Part shown: in pieces, positions 1-13,200 of the stretch
Layout of the letters: the number at the start of each line of letters is the position of its first letter
How positions within the stretch are numbered: position 1 is the stretch's first letter
Assembly (NCBI GenBank): GCA_038049695.1
Contig: CP142452.1
Location: 81,324,501 to 81,388,500, forward strand
Length of the DNA stretch: 64,000 nucleotides
Reading direction: 5' to 3'
Origin: Cinnamomum chago
Taxonomy: Eukaryota > Streptophyta > Magnoliopsida > Laurales > Lauraceae
Position numbers and translations under genes: made by a program
Notes under the pieces: generated by a model
What the model was told of the DNA's origin: nothing
Seen by the model: the letters and a program-made list of their open reading frames with translations, nothing else
Databases searched by the model: none

Positions 1-563
1 TTCTGAGAAAAGCTTTTCCTTAGATGAAAAGGTAGATCCAGTCAGTATGAGTTCATCAATTGTAATTCACAAAATGAATGGTTGTTCATAGACATGCCTC
101 ATGTAATGAGATGGAACTGCTGAGAACCAAAAATTTCAAAGCTACTTGTTGTCTTGATTCAAAACCTTTTGTATTTTAGTAAAAGATGTGAATGTGATGA
201 CCAGAGAGAACAAAAAAAAAAAAAAAAATTTGCAGCGGCTCAATGTAGTATAATAAAGTATGAATGAGTCAGGTATGAGTGTTACACTGTTTATTGCTAT
301 TTGGATTTTTTTTCCTTTCTCGTGTTAATGGAATGTATATAAAAATTGATAAGGATCGTATTAAAGGTGGAGATAAAGCATGTCTCTGACACTTAATTAG
401 TCCTGATGAATGAGCAAATGCTTGGTGCCATTTTCTCTGCGAAAATGTACTCAGTAGAGGAAAATAATTTTTGTTGGTGTTTTTCTCACATTTTGTTTCC
501 AAATCTAGATGTCACTGTTAAATTTTTATGATTTGCTTATATAACTTTTTTATTTTGTTCCAG
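1..563. other. Sequence upstream of the first candidate exon
   Basis: AT-rich sequence with a poly-A run near 211-228. I see no coding segment or repeat that I can name. It may be intron or 5' flank of the candidate gene that follows, because a pyrimidine-rich tract ending in CAG sits at 550-563. Confidence 0.4.
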
Positions 564-1143
564 ATGGCTGCTGCAGCATCAAGTAAAACCACCATCAAGA
601 AGGACATCAGATTCCCAGAAATAGAAGAACAAGCCCTCCAGTTCACCTTGGATTGTTGTGAATCAAGCATATCAAAATACAACAAATTCCTGGAGGTGTG
701 AATTAGTTTCATTTATTTAGAATAAGTGATTCACTAAGTAGCTAGCTGAGGCTATCATTTCTGGGCATTTGAAATGGCTACAATTGTAAGAAAATATTAT
801 AGATTACACAAATCAACAAGACACCAATTTTCATTTAAAAACCTGAACCCGCCTCCTTTGCAAATGAGTTTGTCATCTTTGGTGTTAGCATAAAAAATAA
901 GTGCTTGTGTTGAAACAAATAAGATTGTGCATGCATGCCTTAAGATAGCTGGATGTGTCCCTTTTCACAATATTTAGGCTTGGAGGCTTTGTTTTGATAT
1001 TTCATTTTACACGTGACCAGGGAAGTGGATCCCTTGATGTGGTTGTGACTTCTCCAAAGCAAGCCAATCAAAAGTTGCTACTGAAACAGTTAGCCATTGA
1101 TCTCTGTACCAGCGAGCGGAGGATCCTGTTTCGTGCGCAATAT
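564..1143 (+). CDS. Two candidate exons of an unidentified plant gene
   Basis: Exon A (564-695, 44 codons) follows a convincing acceptor (TTTTGTTCCAG) and begins with ATG. It encodes MAAAASSKTTIKKDIRFPEI and continues with a hydrophilic, Cys-containing stretch to the donor GAG|GTGTGA. Exon B (1021-1143, 41 codons) lies between a CCAG acceptor and the strong donor TAT|GTAAGT. It is Lys/Leu/Arg-rich and ends ERRILFRAQY. Both exons are phase 0 at both ends, so they join in frame. I do not recognise the family and assign no function. I could not find further exons with confidence on either side, so this is either part of a longer gene or a decayed fragment. The ATG directly after an acceptor would fit an intron in the 5' UTR. 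Confidence 0.35.
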
Positions 1144-1947
1144 GTAAGTTAAAAAACCTCAGTTAGCAATCTAAATGGTTAAAGTTATGTTTGGCTGATT
1201 ACTCTTCCTTGGAGCATTTAGGACAATGAGGCTTAGCCGTGTAAAGTTTTTATTAGAAGCTGTTTCTTTAGAAATCAAGAAAGTATATCTCTAAGCTTGA
1301 TGGAAACTTTAGTGGCAATTTCTCTGGAGATGATCGAGTTGGAAGAGATAGTACCAACTTCACTCTCCTCATTTGAGTTCTTTGTATGGTTGACACTGAA
1401 ATGACTGATTAACCATACCTGAAAAACTGTCATTTCCTTTTCACTATGCCCGACTTGCTAAAGTTTGCCTCGGAGAGGCCAAGAGAGGTAAATTTTGACC
1501 AAATATTGATCTTTGTTCTGAGTTGATCAAATTGTGCAGACATATAAAGTTAGATGCCTATTGCATCAAATATACTAGATAGTTTACATCCAACTCCAAA
1601 AAATTCCCAGTGCAATTAAACTGTTTTTTGCAAGCAAAAGTGTCCCTTTATATGTACAGCTGCTTTCATGTACAACTAAGGTATCAAATGAAAACACAGT
1701 AGAGCTGACAATATATCTTTTTACACTGTTCAAGGAATCCTGTTGAGTTTCATCGCAGATGCCTTAATCATATTCTAGATCTAGTTGCAATGATTATTTC
1801 ACTTTGACGCTAATACTCCGAGCATACAAATGGTAAATGAAGTCCTATTATAACATAGTTGAATAACTAACTTCTATATCCTCTTCCACTGCATGAATAT
1901 TAAAAAATAAATAAATAAATACGAGTAACCAGACAATGAGAATATCA

Positions 1948-2005
1948 GCATCATCATCATCATAATCGAAGCCTTGTCCCAACTATGTTGGGATAGACGA
2001 TGAGA
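1948..2005 (-). mobile_element. RTE-type LINE 3' tail
   Basis: On the minus strand this reads ATCCCAACATAGTTGGGACA, then AAGGCTTCGAT, then a TGATGATGATG tail. That is the standard 3' terminus of plant RTE-clade LINEs (an ACCCCAACTAGTTGGG-type hairpin followed by GGCTT and trinucleotide repeats). The same signature recurs near 5160, 18000 and 61791 in this window. Confidence 0.55.
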
Positions 2006-3637
2006 ATATAAGAAGCTCTATACCAACTCCAACCATTCTTTACAGGGTCAGTGATAACCAAGCACTGAACAAACAAAGACCGAGCTCCAAGTGTGTCTCA
2101 AACTTTAAAGGAAAATCCCTCTAGAAATGCATAAATGAATTCAGTACCAATATTGTCATTTTCGATTTTTCATCCTGCAAGGTAGGTATTATCATAGTTT
2201 TCTGACCTCTTGAGTAAAGTAGGAACTTGACGGAGTTGACTGGGCATGGTCTCTAACTAGGTGACTGGGTAGGGTATAACCCAGTTGGGGCGAGTTTTAC
2301 TTTGAACCTAATCGACTTGTTGGGTCAAATAGGAACTTATTCAACACGCCTTTCGTTTAGACGAGTTGGCTGAGATGAACTCATGTAAAGCTTAAATGAA
2401 AAAAGTTCAAAAAGATTTTGGCCTATATGAAGACCCTATCCTCAAAATGCTACCTTTTCGCTACTTATGTCCCAAACACTCTCTTGCAGCCCTTCTCCCC
2501 CGCCCCTCTGAGGCTTTCACCACCTTTTGCAAGCAAAATGAAAACAATTATCCCTCTCTTATTCTTATTTTCATTTTTTCAAAGATTTTATTTCATTTTT
2601 TTCTTTTGGAATTAACTGGTTTATGAAGATGCACTCTCTCTATGATTTTCCCCCTTTTTTTCTTTCACTTTGCTTCTAGATCTAAATTGAAAATACTCTC
2701 TGTGCGTGCGCTTAGGTGCAGGTGGGTGTGGGAGGGTGGGTTTGGGATTAGTCTTCAAACGGAAGTTACTTTTCTTATGAAGAGAGCAATTGCTCAATTA
2801 ATTTTGTGCTTGCAAATGGCTTGCAAATGGCAGTTCTTATGAGACTTTTGTATTTCATTTTGTCTTTTATTTCTTTCTTTCTTTATCTTTGCATTTTTTT
2901 TTCTCCAATTATTTGTTAGTACTAAGAGGAACATAGTAAAGAATTTTGAGGTTTTCTATTTGCCATGCTTCCTATCAATATAAATATGCTTTGTAGTTAT
3001 GTGTTTGGCAATGCTTTCTAGAATTCTGTTTTCCATTTTTTCTACAATGCTTTTTGTAAATTTTTCTTTTTCAATTACTTACAATATTATGTAAACATGG
3101 ATGTGGATTAGAATATATAAGTTTTTCTAATAGATTTTTCTATGAGAATATATATGTTTAGGGACTTTTTGCATGTTCTCATTTGTTTTACTTGTATATT
3201 TATGAGAAATATTAGTAAAACATGCCGACTCTCCCAACCAACTTGAGCTGGTTACTAGTCAAGTTTGATTGACCCACTGGGTTGGAAGAATGTGCGTAGT
3301 ATTACCTTGGGGTAAAGGTGGACCCAATTTGATCTGGAAGACAGTAGGCTGCTGCCTTGATGCCAACTCTACCTTAATTATAGGTGAAGGGAACTTCTCT
3401 GCTGAACAATTGAAATAGCCAAAATACGAGCAATGTGGCACAATAAAATCTCACTTAGTGTTTTTGCTTGGAAAGGTACCATAAAATAAAGGAGAGGCTA
3501 TCATCAACGTAGTAGAGCAAATGGATCAAGCAATTGAAAAGGGACCATTTAAAGAGATTGTCATTAATCCTTTCTTGTGTGCCACTGGTTAGCTGATAAG
3601 TCATATGGATACCTTTAGAGCCCTTAGTATTGGCTAC

Positions 3638-4088
3638 TAAGATTGTCAAGGCTTGAGCTTGACTATTGAGCTAATCAACTAATCAAGTGAAGCTCAAGCT
3701 CAACTTGATTAGCTCAAGAGTTGAGCTCGAGTTAGGGCCTTTAAAACTCAACTCAGCTTGCGGTTGACTGGATTAAGGGTTAGCTTAAGCTCAGCTCGAT
3801 TACATTAATATATTATGTGAGCTCATGCCAAAGCTCAACTCATTAATGTACATAAACCTATGCATCAGGAAGACAAGCCAATCTCATGCTGAAGCTTGAG
3901 CATGAGCTTGACTCATTTACTTTAAAGCTTGAGCTTGGATCGAGCTTGACAAGCCGATTTTGAACTTGGTTCCTCAAGCTCAACGAGCTTGACTTAAGCC
4001 GATTTGAACTTGGCTCCTCATGCTCAACTCGAGCTCGAGCTTGTCAGCCAGTAAAGCTCAAGCTTGAGCGTGGCGATACTTACCCCTG
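3638..4088. mobile_element. GAGCTTG-rich element, probable decayed hAT MITE
   Basis: About 450 bp in which GAGCTTGAGC/GCTCAAGCTC words recur in both orientations. The right edge ends GCGATACTTACCCCTG, so on the minus strand it starts CAGGGGTAAG, as in the YAGGG termini of hAT MITEs. The left edge is degenerate (TAAGATTGTCAAGG) and I could not find a matching target-site duplication. The composition bias is seen directly; the class is inferred. Confidence 0.35.
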
Positions 4089-5159
4089 CTCAATCCATTT
4101 AAACCCCTATAAGCTACCCATAGAGGATAAAACACACACAGATGCACACACAAGATGTGGTATTGTTCAACATTGATCCATAAACTTTGTGGTGGTTGGC
4201 GAAGCACCAACATTGCAAAGAACCCCAGCGTTTTTTGAGTGACATCAAACTATACTCTGCTTCATAAATAGGGTGGCATAGATTGTGGCAACAAATAAAC
4301 TTTCCTTGCTAGATTGGATCAGGCACGTTAAAATGCTTCATGATCGTTTTATCCATATCTGGGTTATCCAAGTTTGATACACTATGGAACAGAGTGAGCT
4401 GACAAAAATGGGATAGCTAATATTTCACACCAACTAGTGCATCAATCACTGGCTGATTTTCGATTATCTTTTGTTTGATTTTGTTCTCGTGAATGCTTTT
4501 TTAGTTCTTTCTATTTGGATGAGATTGGATATTTTCAGTTGCGTGAAATCTAAAGAACTTCTTCATGTTCTTTTTTATGTAGATACTGAGGAGAAGGCTA
4601 AGGGATATGAGGACTGGTGAATTAAGAGCTCTTAGGATACTGGATGGATTCAAGAAGCTTTTCAAATGAAAAATGAGCTCCAAGTTCTGACTTGAGTTTA
4701 GACGACTAGATGCACACCTTCTTCTTTTAGGTTCTGTGTTAGTTACCAAATTAACTGTGGATTGTGAAAGCCTTTCTGATGTTGTAACAATATGTTGAAG
4801 ACCCTGCATTTATCTCGACTAATATGGAGGCCTCTCTGCTAGTGATGATTACATTTTTTTTAAAGAAAATCAGGCATGTTACTCTGTTACCCTTGGCAGC
4901 GATGTGTTCAATTATAATCCCTCTCATTCAATTGGGAGAGCTGAAAGGCCATAGAAAACATAATAACATGCCTGTGAGAAATAGTAGTCTATGCTCTAAC
5001 AAAGTCCATGGATCTGACAGGTCAGACATGGGTGTGTTTTTGGGCATCGCCACGCAGGACATTCATTCTATTAGTTTGAACAATCTTTCCTATTTTGAGC
5101 TTCTCCCTCACTGCTTTGGTGTTTTTATGCTTCTCTTGAATAAACAATTCATGTATCCA

Positions 5160-5215
5160 CCATGTCGTCATCGTCAAAGCGTTGTCCCAAGACTCAACTA
5201 TGTTGGGGTTAGCTA
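5160..5215 (-). mobile_element. RTE-type LINE 3' tail
   Basis: Contains GTCGTCATCGTCAAAGCG followed by TCAACTATGTTGGGGTTAGC. Its reverse complement is the GCTAACCCCAACATAGTTGA...CTTTGACGATGACGAC terminus of plant RTE LINEs. Only the tail is present. Confidence 0.5.
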
Positions 5216-5537
5216 AATGAGTTTTGTTTCTCTATTTTCTCAGAATTCATCTTTGGATTGTGATTAGTTTTATGCTGGCCGTTAATTTACCCAACAGAAC
5301 CCTCCTTTATCTGGGCTTGGGACCCACAGGAAAATTCTGTTAAGTAAGAAGTTTTACACTGGCGACACAATTTATGTATCCATCAAACTATACAAATAAA
5401 TAGAGAGGAGAGAGAGAGATCTCAAATGTGACAGAGAGCAGTGGTGCTGCATACTCCCAAGTCCCATCCTAGGAGAGGTTTAAAGATCAAGTTCATGGAT
5501 CAATCTACATTAATCTTGTTTTCTAATAAAGTGGAAG

Positions 5538-5542
<5 letters not shown>

Positions 5543-5596
<54 letters not shown>
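5543..5596. repeat. (GA)n microsatellite
   Basis: An uninterrupted GA dinucleotide run of about 27 copies. Translated, it creates the artificial RERERE peptide of a short open frame, which should be ignored. Confidence 0.95.
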
Positions 5597-5599
<3 letters not shown>

Positions 5600-6488
5600 T
5601 GTGTCCTCTCATTTGAGATGTGGCCAAATTTCACTCAATAAGCATCTTTCCATTGTCCTTTCCACCTTATAATTGGGCATATACATCAATTTTTTGAGTC
5701 ACTCCATTTGCTGTATAGTTTATTTACTCTATTCATAATCAATATAAAAACTAGGCCCATATGTTGAGCAGCAAATGGCGGGTCAGGTAAAAACTTGTGT
5801 TGACTGCAGGTTGAGGCTCAATTACGGGTGGTTTGTTTTAAAATGGGTTAGGCAAGCTCAACCTATATATGATGTGGGTCAACTTGACCTCTCACCTGCA
5901 TAACTCATAGTAGCAGCGAAAGGAGGAGAACTTTCTTTTCTTTTTTTTTTCCTTTTTAAGAATAAATTAGTTCTTCATTTTCCGAAAATCATAGAATACA
6001 AGAGATGAAGTCTATCACCGAGAGTGAGTGAAAAAGACTTACAATGGGGCATATCCCATTAAAATAACACTATAACCAAGAAATAAATAATATGATAGGT
6101 GCCCAAATAGCTCAACATGACCTACAAAACACTTTACCAGTGGCAATTGCCCAAATGCCAAACAACAAATTTTCAACAGAACTAGGGCATGCTTGATAGC
6201 AGCTGAGAAATCCATAGACATCAGGATTCCTTATTGCACCCAGAATAAGGATTTCTTCGCGGTAGATTTGTATAGTTGAGGATGTCAAATCTCATATCAC
6301 TGCATATTGGTACACATGTCTAAGAAAAAGGATTTCCAAAATCCAGAGAGGATGTCGAATTTAAAAATTAAATGAGGATTTTCATATGTCTAAGTCTAGA
6401 AATTTACCATTGCCATCGTGGAAAGTGAAAATCTTTTCCTCTATAATTTGGTGGCCAAACGTCAACGTGTTGATGTTCAGCCCCCAAT

Positions 6489-7032
6489 TAGGGTTGCAAA
6501 CGGGACGGTTCTGAATTGAAATCATAGTGGACCCGGACCCGGACCCGTTTTAAAATAAAGGTTCGAATTCCGGATCCACTTTTGAATTGGAACATGTTTT
6601 GTTGGTTCCAGACCTAGTTTCGATAAGAAAATCCGAGTCCGATTCCAATTCCAGAATCGGATCCACCAAGACTTGAATCTAGTTTCAAAATCGATTCTAT
6701 TTTCTTTTCTTTTTTTTAATTTTTTCTTAAAATAAGTATATATATTCAACTTATAACAGTGCATCAAGTCAATAACATTCACTATTATACATAAAAATGT
6801 CCAAAAAGAGTTGGTTTTAAAGTACAAATTATAATATCAAAGACTCATATGTCAGGTATTAGGTCCATGGATCGGGACCTATATGGATCTAGAAATGGAC
6901 CCGTTTATCAATCGGAACGGAAATTACATTCCGAACTCAAACTCCTTTATGAGTTGGAATCTAAAATAGATTTCAGACCCGATTTTTAACGGATAAAAAC
7001 ATCGAATAATCATAAACCCGCTTCCAAGCTTA
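6489..7032. mobile_element. Degenerate non-autonomous hAT-type MITE
   Basis: Begins TAGGGTTGCAAACGGG. Its right end, read on the minus strand, begins TAAGCTTGGAAGCGGG, so the terminal inverted repeats match at most positions. The interior is rich in GACCCGGACCCG and CGGATCC words. The flanking 8-mers (CCCCCAAT at 6481-6488 and CCCCACAG at 7033-7040) match only partly, so the duplication has decayed or the boundary is off by a few bases. It ends about 270 bp upstream of the IGPS start codon. Confidence 0.45.
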
Positions 7033-7103
7033 CCCCACAGCCAGATTTGGTGAAAATCTTTTCATCTAATTTTCCCATGCATTCCCCAAAATATGTTGAT
7101 TTT

Positions 7104-7148
7104 CACGTGTCTTAAATCTTTGATTCCCAAATTGTCATTTTTCACGTG
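7104..7148 (+). promoter_or_regulatory. Two CACGTG G-box elements upstream of IGPS
   Basis: CACGTG occurs at 7104-7109 (as CACGTGTC) and at 7143-7148 (as CACGTGGC, the ABRE/G-box core), 150-195 bp upstream of the IGPS start codon. They are followed by CT-rich sequence typical of a plant 5' UTR (7170-7240). G-boxes are known binding sites for bZIP and bHLH factors; a role in regulating this gene is inferred from position alone. Confidence 0.35.
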
Positions 7149-7298
7149 GCGGCATTTAAGTGCAGGGCTTTCCACTCTCTCTCTACTGTTTTGGTGACTA
7201 GTTACTCCCTCTGAAACCTCTCCCCCTCCCTCTCTATTGATTTCTGAGATTTCACGGGGCTCTGAATCCTCTGATCTGATCGAGGGGGAACATATACA

Positions 7299-10200
7299 AT
7301 GGAATCCTCCATCAGACCGTCAATTAGGGTTCCTTTTTCCAATCTTTCATCCCTCAAATCCATACCAATTCGAAATCTCTCGTTTGGGAATGGAAGCTCG
7401 ATTCACGTAAATGCCATGGAAATCGCTTCCAGAAGGTCTTCTTCTCTCTGCATTCGCGCTCAGCAGCAGGTACTGATCTATAAAAGTTGTGTTTTTTTAG
7501 CAAACCCCAAGATCACCTTTTGGAAGTAGTGATTGTAGATTACAGATTTTCCCCCTTTTGTGATAGGGGAAGAATACAAACTAATCAGAAACAAGAAAGC
7601 TTCATACATGGAATATAAAGCAGAGAGATGGCTCTGCCATTTCATTTACTTCTAAAAAACAAAAGGGGATATGTAAAGCAAGAGATTTGATTTCTTCTAT
7701 TACAAGTTCTCAGAGGCATGGAAGAAAGTATAGTGTTTCCTTTGGCTCTGTTGAAATGTGAAACTTGTGATTTGATGTGCATGTAAATGCACTGACACTT
7801 TGAATCTCTAAAAGCAGCTTCTTTTACTGTAAACAGTAGAAATTATGGTACGATGTGTTCAAGTAAGCTTTGTGATTACTCTGTCATAATGCGTATTATA
7901 TTTTGGTTTGGAAGGACTCCAGCAATAGTTCTATACTTTCCCTCTCAAGTGAAGCTGTTGGGGATTCTATCAAAATCAAGGAATGGGAATTTGGGAGATT
8001 GCAAGATGAATTGGCTGCTACCCAGGGTATACGAATTCGGAGACGTCCTCCGACAGGACCCCCTTTACATTATGAGGGCCCTTTTGAGTTAGAGGATAAT
8101 GAAGACAATGCTCCTCGCAACATTTTAGAGGATATAATCTGGACCAAGGACAAGGAAGTTTCGCAGGCACTTTCTAATCCAATTTCTGAAAACATTTCGA
8201 ATTGATTTTTCTTTTAATTACGTTTTTGTAATGACATTTTATTTAGCAGTGATGGCTGTTTTTATTACAGTTAAAAGAGCGCATGCCTTTGTCAATGTTG
8301 AAAAAAGATCTTGAGAATGCTCCTCCTGTTCAAGATTTTGTTGAATCTTTGAAGGTGTCCTATTTGCGAACGGGTGTGCCAGCTTTAATAGCTGAAGTGA
8401 AGAAGGCATCTCCTAGTAGAGGAGTTCTGCGAGAGGATTTTGATCCGGTGACTTTTCTACTGTGGTTCTTGGTTGATTAGATTATTTCTACCACATGCTA
8501 TTGAACGTGAGAATGAGTTTATTCTTTATTGATAAGTAGGATTTTCACAATGCAATTACCATCTTTATTCTGTTGGGAACATAAACATTTTCAAAATGCA
8601 CCATTCAAATATATATATATAAAAAAAACATTTAAAAATGTGAGCCCTTTCAGGACAAGACATATTGTAGGAAATGAGACATCCAATAAATGTCGGACTA
8701 ATAATATGGTTATGATTTCTGTAATACCCTTTCTCTGGCCAATGTTAGCTCTGTGACGTAGGCCAAGGGCCAAAAATGACTTATTAGAGAAGGCTCAAGA
8801 AGACTAGAACTAGCCCAATTGACTAAAAGGGCCCGTGACATATGTAATTATGCTGAATAAGGGCATTATAGTTATATTACGTGCCCAATCAATTGCAATT
8901 TCATTTTTGTGGAAATTTTGTTCTAAGAAAACGCATTTGGTTGCAATTTGTTCAAGTTTAGTAAGGTGTATTTGTTTAACATCTTTAAAAGCAATAGTTA
9001 GAAGATGCAATATCTAGTTAGTAGTCAATATTGTTTTCCACCCTAATTAGAAGGTGTAATCTCTAATTGGAAGCCAAAATTGTCGGTCACTAGTTTGTAT
9101 AGAGCTTCTAAAGTCTCCCTAAAGATTTTAATGAATCTCTTTCTCTCTTTCAATCTTGAGTTGGTGAAATAAATCCTCTTTAAGCCTTGAGTGAACATTC
9201 CTTGGCATCACCAATGCATGAAGACTCCGTTGACATGGTTTTAAGATGTGCGTCTAGACCCCACATGGGTCCATTCTTCGTTATCTTTGACTCCACTTAT
9301 CCACCCTCCATTAGTTTGTTTATTTCCAACAGTAACCTTCTTGCAAAGCAAATGTCTTAATCCATGCAACCTTACTTTTAGATGGGGATATTAAAATAGG
9401 GGAAATCTGTAGTTGGTTGATTTTTCTAGAAAATATTTGAAACCTCAGTGAAAGAATATTTCAGTATTTGATAGCAAGGAGAATGAAGCCTAACATCATC
9501 AAAACCTTGTTATGACTATATTGGGTTTTGGTACATGAATTATGTTTCCCTATTCTAGTCTATCTTCCAGTCTATCTTGGGCCAAATCCTCGGATAGGTC
9601 GCACTTCTTCTGATCTATCCTCACTACTTCCATCCACATCTTCTTCGGCCTACCCTTTTCCTTGAGGGTCCATTGACCTGCATCAAGAGTATAATTAATA
9701 AAAACTCATCAAATTCTTTCACATGCCTGCCAAAAAAGGCCTCCAGAAATCTGTGCTGCTGCAATGTGACATAATCAGGAGTCAAGCTTTAATTATTAAT
9801 ATGGCTGTCTTCATTTTAATTTCCCTTTTTAAAAATATTTTCATCCAGGTTCAAATTGCTCAAGCTTATGAGAAAGGCGGGGCTGCATGCCTTAGTGTCT
9901 TGACAGATGAGAAGTACTTCCAGGTTTGGATGACCTGATCAGTAGATATTATTAATTTTATTTGTGAAGTGTTGATTATAGGCTGTCTACTCAATAAATT
10001 CATGTTACTCATCAAAATCTGTTTACTTTCAATCAAGGGAAGCTTTGAAAACTTGAAGGCAATACGCACTGCAGGAGTGAAGGTCTGCTTTCTTTAATTC
10101 ATTCTTCTGCTCCTATGCATTTCACTTTTGTGCATTGCGTCTAATTTTTTCAATTGTTTAACATCTCTTTTTTTAGTCTCTAAGGTTCTTCCTTGTCTGT

Positions 10201-13200
10201 GAAAATGCAGTGCCCTCTTCTTTGCAAGGAATTCATTATTGATTCTTGGCAAATTTACTATGCTCGAACAAAAGGTGCAGATGCTGTTCTTCTAATTGCT
10301 GCTGTGTTACCTGATCTTGAGATCAAATACTTGACTAAGATCTGCAAAATGCTTGGTTTAGCAGCACTGGTTGAGGTTAGTTATTGTTCCATTTCATGAC
10401 TAGACCTAAATAATCGTGCATGCTTTTTTAAAACCATTACTCTGGATTGTTTTTTATAAAGTATATGTGATATAAAAAATCAAGTTGATAAGAGACTTGT
10501 TTACACATTAGATTTTCCTTGTAGCTAAATGTTTTCAAGCCTTTCCACCTGATTGATTCTGGAAGGATCTAATGTATTTCTCAAAGGTTTTTGTGAATTT
10601 ATCAAGTATTTTTTAGTTTTTACCCATCAAAACAAAAGTAGTTTTGTGCTCAGCTGCACTTTCTTTTATTAGTTTAAGACTATACTCTAGTTGACAGAAT
10701 GATTGTATGTTTTGATCTTTTGAGATCCAACTTAAATATTGGGATCTCATTGTGTGATTGTTAAGTGTTGAGATTCGTATCTCATTTTGTTAGGGCTATT
10801 TTTATTTATTTTGTATTAATATATTAAATATTTTAATTGACTTGAATATCGTGTTGGATCTGCTAAAATTATTTTTTGGGATTTGCTGAACTGGGCACCT
10901 TGTACTGGTGTCATTTCCAATACACATACCTCGACTAATTCAACTTAGAATATTTTATCACTGTTGGCCTGATACACTACATTAACTAGCTAACGTTTGG
11001 TTGTTCTTTCCTCTTTACAAGGTGCACAATGAAAGGGAAATGGATCGTATTTTGGGAATAGATGGAATCCAACTCATTGGCATCAACAACCGTGACCTTG
11101 GTATGCTACTGCCTGCACAGAAGTACAAAAAGAATATGCCTAAACATCATGCTGTCTTGCCTCTGTGTGAACTTTCTAATGTTGAACGAGCCTGTCCTTG
11201 TAGTCTTTCCCTGGAATCTAAAACTGTATGAACTTTCTTCTAGTGTTGGAACCCCTGCAATTTCATATAAATGATTATTCAAGTTCTATGATTTCCATCA
11301 CAGTTTCTGTATTAGAAACGAATAATCTGGGATTTGCCCAATTCAACAATAATCTGAAAAAGGCTATTTGTCCCAACGTCAACTGTCAAGCATGGATTAT
11401 GCTTTTAGGTTGCCTTATAAGATACATATTATGTGATGTACATACTTGTCATGAACCATCAAGAGTAGGTGGCTAGGTGCAAATCAGTCCATACCCATGT
11501 TTTCACCTTGTAGAGTTCATGTTCATGCAAAGCGGTTGGCACCCTCATTTTTGGACTTTTGGGTACTTCAATGTTTTGCCTAGGAGGGGAGCATAGTCTT
11601 TCAAACTATGAAGATACATGTCCTAGTGAGTACTGAGTAGGTGCTTATGCTTGTACATACGCAAAATATGTTTGTAAGCTGCTGTCAACTAATTCATCTT
11701 CAAACCAAAACCTAGTGGTGGCGGGCTTTTCTGTTCTATTCATCATGCATGCAACTTTTCTTTTGTCATTATCTGCAGGAACATTTAAAGTTGATATCAG
11801 TAACACAAAGAAGCTTCTTGAAGGAGAGAGTGGTCAAGCAATCCGTGAAAGAGACATAATTGTAAGTATCTTTTGCTTTCACTGACAGGCTTGTGGGTGT
11901 GATAAAGGGTTTATGTGCGGGTGTGGTGAGTGATTCCCAAAAATCTTCAAAAATAGCCCGAGGGACTAGCTAACCTCTTCGCAGGATAATCCCAACCATT
12001 GAAGAACACCAGGTGGGCCCCACAACGACCCACTCTCACATGCACAGTGACGAGTTCTGAAATTATCTAGAAAAAACTTTTGTAGCTCTGATACCACATC
12101 AGAACAATGAAACAGTGGAAAAGGAGAATTTCTGTGTCAATTCAGTGCCTCCCAATCCAACAGGTCGTCGATCTTTATGGGATGCACTATCCTCTATTTT
12201 TTGTACAAAAGGATTTCTGATTTACAGCAATAAATCCCCTTGATTTGGGTGATTATATTATAATTAAATCTTGGAGATTTTTATACTGTATGGTATACAT
12301 ATAGTGTATTGTACATCAAGATTCCCTCAATATGGTGGTCCAAAGTACTATTCTAATACAGGGCACGGATTTTGCATATTTAGATGAAGAATTGGAGACA
12401 TTGTGATACAGATATGCTGCCTGTTTTACATTATACAGGCTCATATGTTGGGGAATGTTTGAGGGGAAAAGGATGGCTGGTTAAAATAAAATTATCCTAA
12501 TTCCATCAAAATATATCTTTTGTCTAAAAATCCTCCAGTCGAAAGATTACTTGTGTAAGTTTTATCCGGAATTTGGGCTATGACTCAACCATGTTAGCTT
12601 CTTCTAGATAAGCAGCAGATTTTCTGATTCATATGCATGTGTGTATTATACCAGAGTCTATAATAACTTAAGTTAAAAAAAGAAGTGATAAATAGCATAG
12701 GTTTCCGGTTCAAATAAATCACAGTATGTTTAGATTTTATGTTCTACCAACTTTCTGGATCAGTTGGGCTTTAGGGCATGTTTGGATCACTTCCTCAGGG
12801 AGGATTTCTGTCGCTTTTCCGCGATCCCGTGGAAAACCCACGTTTGGATCAGCGTGGAAAAGAATCTGGAGGAAGAGAGAAATCTTAGTTTGCAAATATT
12901 TTGGAAGTCAGACACCCCCCCATAGGATCAGCGGAATCCACGATTGCGCGGATTTGCGGAACTACAGTGTTCTGGACGTTAATATAGGAGAGACCGATTT
13001 TTGCATTTTTTTGGTTTTCATGGGCCCCCCCACAATCAAGATCTGAACCGGTAAAAGTGTTCACAAGGTCCAAAACGGCTACCATACCAAAAATCAGCCG
13101 TTGATTCAATCTATAACTTGAGATATTTGCAAAACCATTTTGACTGTTGATATGCACCACAGTAGCCAAAACAGGATTGTTTGGCAGTCTGTTTTTTTCA

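Larger units (their letters stand above)
1144..7298. other. Intergenic region with decayed repeats
   Basis: No gene is supported here. It contains two RTE-LINE tails (about 1948-2005 and 5160-5215), stretches biased toward GTTGACT/GGGTTG words (2215-2395 and 3225-3290) that look like old non-autonomous transposon ends, a GAGCTTG-rich element (3638-4088), a (GA)n microsatellite (5543-5596) and a degenerate hAT MITE (6489-7032). The longest open frame, 4824-5216, ends inside a LINE tail and has no protein-like features. Confidence 0.6.

Noticed and set aside
1440..1495. Possible third exon of the first gene (ending AGAGAG|GTAAAT)
   Set aside because: Good donor, but no acceptor AG upstream that leaves more than a 24-bp exon.
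4824..5216. 130-codon + strand open frame
   Set aside because: It ends inside a LINE tail, shows no domain, and has no splice or neighbour support.
8157..8166. Alternative GT donor for IGPS exon 2 (GAA|GTTTCG)
   Set aside because: It would keep frame but remove three residues whose spacing is conserved in plant IGPS; kept only as a possible minor isoform.
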